This document shows positions 59,360 to 64,000 of a DNA stretch of 64,000 bases, piece by piece. A program made the translations under genes and the position numbers. The DNA comes from Brevibacterium sp. RIT 803. GTDB lineage: Bacteria > Actinomycetota > Actinomycetes > Actinomycetales > Brevibacteriaceae. The stretch's first letter is position 1. Each line of letters opens with the position of its first letter. The stretch is taken from the NCBI RefSeq assembly GCF_016892625.1, contig NZ_JAFEMW010000004.1, positions 434,001-498,000 on the forward strand, given 5' to 3'. Under the pieces are notes generated by a model. The model searched no databases. It was not told the origin of the DNA and saw nothing but the letters and a program-made list of their open reading frames with translations.

Positions 59360-61714
59360 TCAGCTGCGGACTGCATCGAGCGCCGCGAAGACGATCGATT
59401 CGGTGTCGATGCCGTGATAGCGGTAGACATCGTCAATGTCGCCCGACTGCCCGAAGGTGCTCACGCCCAGCGCCACATGTTCGACCTGATTGACCGTCGC
59501 GAGGAATGACAGCGTGTGCGGGTGGCCGTCGAGGACCGTGACCATGGGCACCGCGTTCGAGGCAGGGAACACCTGATCAAGAACCCAACCATTCCCACCA
59601 GCGGCAGACCCTCCAGCGGACTCCATGGCTGGAGAACGGCGCTGCCCAGATCTCAGCGCACGATAGAGCAGACCGGGGCTCGTCACGCACACGACCTCGG
59701 CCTCGATTCCCATCTCGGCGAGTCGATCGGCCGCCGCGAGCACCTCGGTCATGAGAGCGCCCATTCCGACGAGCTGCACGACCGGTCGGGTCGAGGACCT
59801 GAGCCGGTAGGCCCCGGCGATGACCTGCTGCCGGCGACGCTCCCGAGCGGCAGGATCCGTGGGAACGCGGGCCAAACTCTGGTCGACGGCGCGAGTGGAC
59901 AGGCGCAGGTAGGCCGATTCGCCGCCGGGCCTTCCCATGAGCGACATCGCGTGCAGCAGCGACCATTCGACGTCCTGCGCGAAGGCCGGTTCATACGTGA
60001 CCAGCCCCGGCACCTCGATGCCCGTCGACGGAGTGGTGATCGACTGGTGCGCCCCGCCTTCCGGAGCCAGCGTCACTCCGGATGGAGTGCCGACGAGAAT
60101 CGACTGGCCACCGGCATAGATGCCGAACGTCCACGGCTCAAGCGCCCGATTGACGAACGGGTCGTACATCACCCCGATCGGGAACAGCGGCTCGCCCCAG
60201 CGGCTCCACGTCGCACCCAATTCGCCGAGAAGTCCGACGAGGTTGGTCTCGGCGATGCCGAGCTCCATGTGCTGGCCGTGTGCCGATTCGTTCCACTGCA
60301 GGATCGTCTCCGCATCGTCGGCGAACCAGTTCTGTGCCGCGTCCGCGCTCCACACACCGACCTTGTTGACCCATCCGCCGAGGTTGGTCGTCGATGACAC
60401 ATCGGGACTGACGGTCACGACCCTGCGTGCTGTCTCCGGCGATTGCCGACTGAGGTCCATGAGGACCCGACCGAGCGCCGACTGCGAGGACGAGGTCCCT
60501 TTGTGCCTCCGTTCCAGATCGCGGGGAAGCTCGACCGGTGCGGCCGGCGCGAATTCAGGCCGGGCCAGTCGCTGTGCGGCTTCGGCCACGACTTGACCGG
60601 CGGGGGTGTCGGAGTCGAACCGCGACCACGGCGACTGCGGATCCTGGCCGCTGAGTTCGGCCAATGCCGAATACTCGGCCTCGTCGATGAGCGCCGAGTG
60701 ATTCTGCGGATGGCCGGAGCTCGGCAGCCCGAATCCCTTGATCGTGTAGGCGATGACCGCGGTAGGACGAGAGTCGTCGATCTGCGCGAAGGCCTCGAGC
60801 AGGGTCGGAATGTCATGACCACCCAGGTTCCTGATCGCGGCCAAGAGCGTGGCATCGTCGAGGTCGGAGATGAGGGCCCTCAGCGCTTGACCGCTCTCGC
60901 TGTCATCGTCACTTCCTGCTTCTCCGGGCAGCCGAGTGCGCAGTTCATCGGCGCTGCAGCGCAGGATCCGCTGATACTCGGGATTGGACATCGTGAGGAT
61001 GCGCCGGCGCAGCGCGTCCCCGCCCTCACGTGCGAAGAGATCTTCGAGCAGACGCCCGAACTTCACCGTGATGACCTGCCACCCGGCGGCCTCGAACGTC
61101 GCCTCGATCCGTCCGGCGGCGATGTCTGGGACGACGCGGTCAAGCGACTGCCGGTTGAGGTCGATGATCCACACGATCTCGCCGAGATGCTTGACTCCGG
61201 GATCGTTGACGGCTTCCCAGACGGCTCCTTCGTCGAGTTCGGCATCGCCGACGAGTGAGTACTGCCGTCCGGTGCCGATGTCGCGCAGGCTGGAGTCGAC
61301 GTAGCGGCGGGCAACGGCTCCCCAGATCGGGGCAGTGGCACCGATGCCCACTGATCCCGTCGAATAGTCGGCCGGGACCGGGTCCTTTGTGCGACTCGGG
61401 TAACTCTGGAGGCCGCCGAACTCCCGCAGCGTGGTCATCTGCTCTTCATCGAGTTCGCCGAAGAGATAGTTGATGGCATGCCACACGGGACCGGCATGTG
61501 GTTTGATGCTCACGCGGTCCTCGGGCTGAAGTTCGTGGAACCACAGCGCGGTCATGATCGAGGTGATCGATGCGCATGAGGCCTGATGGCCGCCCACTTT
61601 GAGGCCGCTCCGGTTGGGCCGGACTCGGTTGGCGTGGTGGATGATCGAGGTCGATAGCCACAGGATGCGGTCATGGATCTCGTCGAGGGCGTCGAGAGCA
61701 GAGCGGTCGGACAC
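59360..61714 (-). CDS. AceE-like homodimeric 2-oxo acid dehydrogenase E1/transketolase-like protein
   Basis: This 784-residue ThDP protein resembles homodimeric pyruvate dehydrogenase E1 (AceE; 880-920 residues) but is shorter. It has GLKVGGHQASCASITSIMTALWFHEL and VSIKPHAGPVWHAINYLFG at the N-terminus, the ThDP motif GDAELDEGAVWEAVND...NRQSLD near 155, and the middle domain HGQHMELGIAETNLVGLLGELGATW. No E2 or lipoyl gene is near. A divergent Lrp gene suggests control by an amino acid; MdeB-type 2-oxobutyrate E1 proteins linked to Lrp regulators are a parallel. The start is GTG with AAGGAGG five bases upstream. Confidence 0.88.
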   Translation of the reverse strand: MSDRSALDALDEIHDRILWLSTSIIHHANRVRPNRSGLKVGGHQASCASITSIMTALWFHELQPEDRVSIKPHAGPVWHAINYLFGELDEEQMTTLREFGGLQSYPSRTKDPVPADYSTGSVGIGATAPIWGAVARRYVDSSLRDIGTGRQYSLVGDAELDEGAVWEAVNDPGVKHLGEIVWIIDLNRQSLDRVVPDIAAGRIEATFEAAGWQVITVKFGRLLEDLFAREGGDALRRRILTMSNPEYQRILRCSADELRTRLPGEAGSDDDSESGQALRALISDLDDATLLAAIRNLGGHDIPTLLEAFAQIDDSRPTAVIAYTIKGFGLPSSGHPQNHSALIDEAEYSALAELSGQDPQSPWSRFDSDTPAGQVVAEAAQRLARPEFAPAAPVELPRDLERRHKGTSSSQSALGRVLMDLSRQSPETARRVVTVSPDVSSTTNLGGWVNKVGVWSADAAQNWFADDAETILQWNESAHGQHMELGIAETNLVGLLGELGATWSRWGEPLFPIGVMYDPFVNRALEPWTFGIYAGGQSILVGTPSGVTLAPEGGAHQSITTPSTGIEVPGLVTYEPAFAQDVEWSLLHAMSLMGRPGGESAYLRLSTRAVDQSLARVPTDPAARERRRQQVIAGAYRLRSSTRPVVQLVGMGALMTEVLAAADRLAEMGIEAEVVCVTSPGLLYRALRSGQRRSPAMESAGGSAAGGNGWVLDQVFPASNAVPMVTVLDGHPHTLSFLATVNQVEHVALGVSTFGQSGDIDDVYRYHGIDTESIVFAALDAVRS

Positions 61715-61747
61715 GTATTCCTCCTTGAATGAACTGTCTGGCGCGTA

Positions 61748-61784
61748 CGCCGGTCCATGTGGCCGTTGGGCACATGGACCGGCG
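61748..61784 (-). promoter_or_regulatory. 14-bp perfect hairpin upstream of the E1 gene
   Basis: CGCCGGTCCATGTG (61748-61761) pairs with CACATGGACCGGCG (61771-61784) around a nine-base loop, ending 34 bases before the E1 GTG. It is in the probable leader, so it may act as an attenuator or RNA-stabilising stem, or as an operator dyad. There is no T-run on the minus strand right after it. Confidence 0.6.
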
Positions 61785-61888
61785 CACGCAGGGCAGCTGC
61801 GCCCGAGGGGTGCCGACGGTGTATGTCGAACCGCAGGTCGGTCCAGGTCCGGTCCGACTCACAACGATCCAAACAGGTCTGATCGGAG

Positions 61889-61960
61889 TGCTCAATATGT
61901 CGATTCGAAATTGAGCAGAATGCTCAGTATAGAGTTGTACGATTGAGCAGCTGGTGAGCA
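61889..61960. promoter_or_regulatory. cluster of TGCTCA/TGAGCA half-sites, Lrp operator candidate
   Basis: TGCTCAAT-N13-ATTGAGCA (61889-61917) is a perfect 8-bp dyad. It is followed at once by TGCTCA (61921) and TGAGCA (61944), and another TGAGCA (61955). Five half-sites lie in 72 bp of the AT-rich promoter between the Lrp and E1 genes. Multiple phased sites are typical of Lrp/AsnC octamers. Confidence 0.7.
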
Positions 61961-61986
61961 TTTCGCTGAGGAAAGATGGTGGTGTC

Positions 61987-62475
61987 ATGACCGAGGGGCG
62001 ACGGCGACGAATCGCAGATGTGCTGGATGCGAGGATCCTCCTCGAACTCATCCGCGAGCCGCGAGCGACGATCGCGGGACTGGCCCATCGTCTGCAGGTG
62101 GCCAGGAACACCGCTCAGGCACGGTTGGGCAGGCTTGAGTCCGAGGGGCTTCACCCGTTCGGACATCGTGTCGACACGTCTGGGCTCGGCTATCCGATCC
62201 GGGCGCACGTGCTGGCCAACCTCAAACAGTCACGACTCGACGAGGTCGGTGCGGCGCTGAGTCGGATCCCCGAAGTTCTCGAGGTCATCGGCGTCAGCGG
62301 AACAGCCGATACCCTCATCCAGATCGTCGCCCGAGACACCGATGACCTCTATCGGGTCGCCGGGCAGATCCTCGGAACTCCCGGCGTCAAACGCACACGC
62401 ACCCTCGTGTCGATGAAGCAGATGGTCGAATACCGCGTCACTCCCCTGCTGCAGAGGACAGTCGAGAACGGCTGA
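61987..62475 (+). CDS. Lrp/AsnC family transcriptional regulator
   Basis: This 162-residue feast/famine regulator has its HTH at about residues 12-60 (LDARILLELIREPRATIAGLAHRLQVARNTAQARLGRLESEGL) and a RAM ligand domain with VLANLKQSRLDEVGAALSRIPEVLEVIGVSGTADTLIQIVARDTDDLYRVAGQIL. It is divergent from the AceE-like gene and is its likely regulator. ATG 61987 is chosen; GTG 61954 would add 11 non-conserved residues and would overlap the last TGAGCA site. Confidence 0.9.
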   Translation: MTEGRRRRIADVLDARILLELIREPRATIAGLAHRLQVARNTAQARLGRLESEGLHPFGHRVDTSGLGYPIRAHVLANLKQSRLDEVGAALSRIPEVLEVIGVSGTADTLIQIVARDTDDLYRVAGQILGTPGVKRTRTLVSMKQMVEYRVTPLLQRTVENG

Positions 62476-62498
62476 GCCAACGATTCAGGAGTCCGGGG

Positions 62499-63344
62499 CT
62501 ATTTGAGCAGCCGGTCCATCCGGCGATCACTGAGCTTCTTCCCGCCGGTCTGACAACCGGGGCAGTACTGCAGTGACTTGTCGGCATAGGAGACCTCGGC
62601 GATGGTCGAACCGCACACCGGGCAGGTCTGACCGGTTCGGCCGTGGACCCGAAGCCCGCGCTTCTTCACTGTCTTGACCTTCGCCGGCGGCAGATCGTTC
62701 AGCGCCTCGCGGGCAGCGCCGAGAACCCCACGGATCACCTCGAGCAGCGCCTCCGCATCGACACGGTTGGCCGGGGTGAAGGGAGAGAGCTTGGCCGTGT
62801 GGAGGATCTCGTCGGAGTAGGCGTTGCCGATGCCGGCGATGAGCTGCTGTTCCTCGAGCACGGTCTTGATCCGTGAGCTCGAGTCCGCGAGCAGCGCGGC
62901 GAACTGGTCGTCATCGATGGACAGGGCATCGGGACCGGCATTCGCGATGGCTGGAACCTCGGTGCGGTCATCGACGAGAGACACCGAGGCGTTCTTCTTC
63001 GTTCCCGCTTCGCTGATGTCGAAGCCGGCGCCGGAAGCCAAGTGGATGCGCAGGCCCAGCGGCCCCTTGCCCATCCTCACCGGCCCGGTGGGCACCTGTT
63101 CGTGCCAGATCAACCAGCCTGCGCGGGCGAAACGGCACACCAGGTCGAGTCCGTCGAACTCGATGAGGAGGGCCTTGCCCACCCGGGAGACCCCGCTGAT
63201 CTCAAGCCCGCTGATCGCTTCCAAGGGCGGATCGGCCGTCTTGAGGATGCTCAGTTCACCGATATCGGTTCGGGTGATGAAGTCCCCGACGATACGGGGG
63301 CCCATGAAGTGGACGAGAGCGTCGACCTCGGGCAATTCCGGCAT
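62499..63344 (-). CDS. Fpg/Nei family DNA glycosylase
   Basis: This 281-residue bifunctional glycosylase/AP-lyase removes oxidised bases. The N-terminus MPELPEVDAL supplies the catalytic Pro2 and Glu3. Lys57 (VGKALLIEF) is the beta-hairpin lysine. The helix-two-turn-helix has LEEQQLIAGIGNAYSDEILHTAKLSP, and the C-terminal zinc finger CPVCGSTIAEV...LQYCPGCQTGGK has four Cys. Methionine must be cleaved to expose Pro2, which fixes the start at ATG 63344. It is divergent from the aconitase gene and convergent with the Lrp gene. Confidence 0.94.
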   Translation of the reverse strand: MPELPEVDALVHFMGPRIVGDFITRTDIGELSILKTADPPLEAISGLEISGVSRVGKALLIEFDGLDLVCRFARAGWLIWHEQVPTGPVRMGKGPLGLRIHLASGAGFDISEAGTKKNASVSLVDDRTEVPAIANAGPDALSIDDDQFAALLADSSSRIKTVLEEQQLIAGIGNAYSDEILHTAKLSPFTPANRVDAEALLEVIRGVLGAAREALNDLPPAKVKTVKKRGLRVHGRTGQTCPVCGSTIAEVSYADKSLQYCPGCQTGGKKLSDRRMDRLLK

Positions 63345-63489
63345 GGGTCCAGTATGCGCCCTCGCGCGCGGAGGCGCACTGCTCCCGGGAAAACCGCCCT
63401 TGTGAGTTCCCTGAACGAGGACTACCGTGGATTGACCACGTGAGAGCGTGCAGCACCAGCAGTTCGACCACTTCATGAGGAGGGTGACG

Positions 63490-64000
63490 ATGGCTGAGAA
63501 TGTCGCTCAGAAGCTCATCGGCTCACATCTGGAATCCGGCACGTTTGAACCCGGACACGAGATCGGAGTCCGCATCGATCAGACGCTGACTCAGGACGCG
63601 ACGGGTACGCTGGTGATGCTCGAGCTCGAAGCACTGGGCATCGACCGGATCCGCACGGACACCTCTGTCCAATACGTCGACCACAACCTTCTGCAGACCG
63701 ATGAGAAGAACCCCGAGGACCACATGTTCCTGCGCTCTGCCGCGCAGCGCTTCGGTCTGTGGTTCTCCCCCGCCGGCAACGGCGTGTCCCACCCGGTACA
63801 CCAGTCGCGGTTCGGCAAACCCGGAGTCACGCTCATCGGCTCCGACTCCCACACCTGCGCGGCCGGGGCCTTGGGAATGCTGGCCATCGGCGTCGGCGGT
63901 CTCGAGATCGCGATGTCCATGGTCGGCGAACCGCTCTACATCAGTGCACCCCAGATCATGGGAGTCGAACTCACCGGCACGCTGCCGCCGTGGGTGTCGG
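63490..64000 (+). CDS. aconitate hydratase family protein, N-terminal part
   Basis: The first 170 codons of an aconitase run off the window end. AENVAQKLIGSHLESGTFEPGHEIGVRIDQTLTQDATGTLVMLELEALG starts the protein; SVQYVDHNLLQTDEKNPEDHMFLRSAAQRFGLWFSPAGNGVSHPVHQSRFGKPG is characteristic of the mitochondrial-type aconitases; GSDSHTCAAGALGMLAIGVGG contains the first [4Fe-4S] Cys. It interconverts citrate and isocitrate (or acts as a 2-methylcitrate relative). GGAGG lies about eight bases before the ATG. The upstream 145 bases separate it from the divergent glycosylase gene. Confidence 0.93.
   Translation, partial: MAENVAQKLIGSHLESGTFEPGHEIGVRIDQTLTQDATGTLVMLELEALGIDRIRTDTSVQYVDHNLLQTDEKNPEDHMFLRSAAQRFGLWFSPAGNGVSHPVHQSRFGKPGVTLIGSDSHTCAAGALGMLAIGVGGLEIAMSMVGEPLYISAPQIMGVELTGTLPPWVS

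Overview
This window comes from a high-GC, catabolically versatile actinobacterium. The evidence is strong GC bias at third codon positions, frequent GTG starts, purine-rich ribosome binding sites, many ATGA stop/start overlaps, and actinobacterial-type tRNAs. A Micrococcales genus such as Brevibacterium would fit, but that is inference. I see no phage, plasmid, insertion sequence or CRISPR array. The window reads as chromosomal accessory metabolism around a few housekeeping genes, and no gene-free stretch exceeds 300 bases.

Layout. 1-10.6 kb: end of a thiolase; a proline-racemase-like protein lying in the same frame as an Orn/Lys/Arg decarboxylase and separated from it by a single TGA; a ThDP enzyme, an amidohydrolase and a class III aminotransferase; then yigZ and ybaK. 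10.8-21.9 kb: a small zinc peptidase, tRNA-Glu/Asp/Phe with hairpins, a CAAX protease, an SDR, a patatin, an acidic protein, an ArsR/PEP-mutase-family pair, mgtE, and a heterodimeric ABC exporter. 22-29.4 kb: a six-gene minus-strand ring-cleavage operon (extradiol dioxygenase, FAA hydrolase, cyclase, FAD hydroxylase, amidohydrolase/decarboxylase, FAA hydrolase) divergent from a LysR gene. 30.4-37 kb: a minus-strand operon of MHS transporter, acyl-CoA dehydrogenase, CaiB CoA-transferase and glutaryl-CoA dehydrogenase, plus a second LysR. 37-44 kb: an amine module (aldehyde dehydrogenase, APC permease, AraC, TetR, copper amine oxidase). 44-51.8 kb: HxlR with a quinone-oxidoreductase-like gene, an alpha/beta-hydrolase remnant, an MFS pump, a YtcJ amidohydrolase, a muconolactone-isomerase-like protein, and a GMC oxidoreductase with IclR. 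52-58.3 kb: a StyA/EthD/StyB/AraC two-component flavin monooxygenase operon, then an FMO-SDR pair with a divergent TetR. 58.3-64 kb: an aldo/keto reductase, an AceE-like E1 with divergent Lrp, an Fpg/Nei glycosylase, and the start of an aconitase.

How the parts fit together. Most of the window is a chain of self-contained catabolic cassettes, each with its own local regulator. Ring-cleavage products and dicarboxylates could feed the CoA module, and amines pass through oxidase and aldehyde dehydrogenase. The most unusual non-coding signal is a 72-bp palindrome present twice (7888-7959 and 37060-37131). Both copies sit between convergent genes, have a gene's stop codon built into an arm, and show a compensatory base-pair change. 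Other notable structures are twin CCAAC-N-GTTGG sites in a 66-bp inverted repeat (6072-6137), a tandem repeat/palindrome carrying two stop codons (10026-10066), and dense TGCTCA/TGAGCA sites before the Lrp gene.
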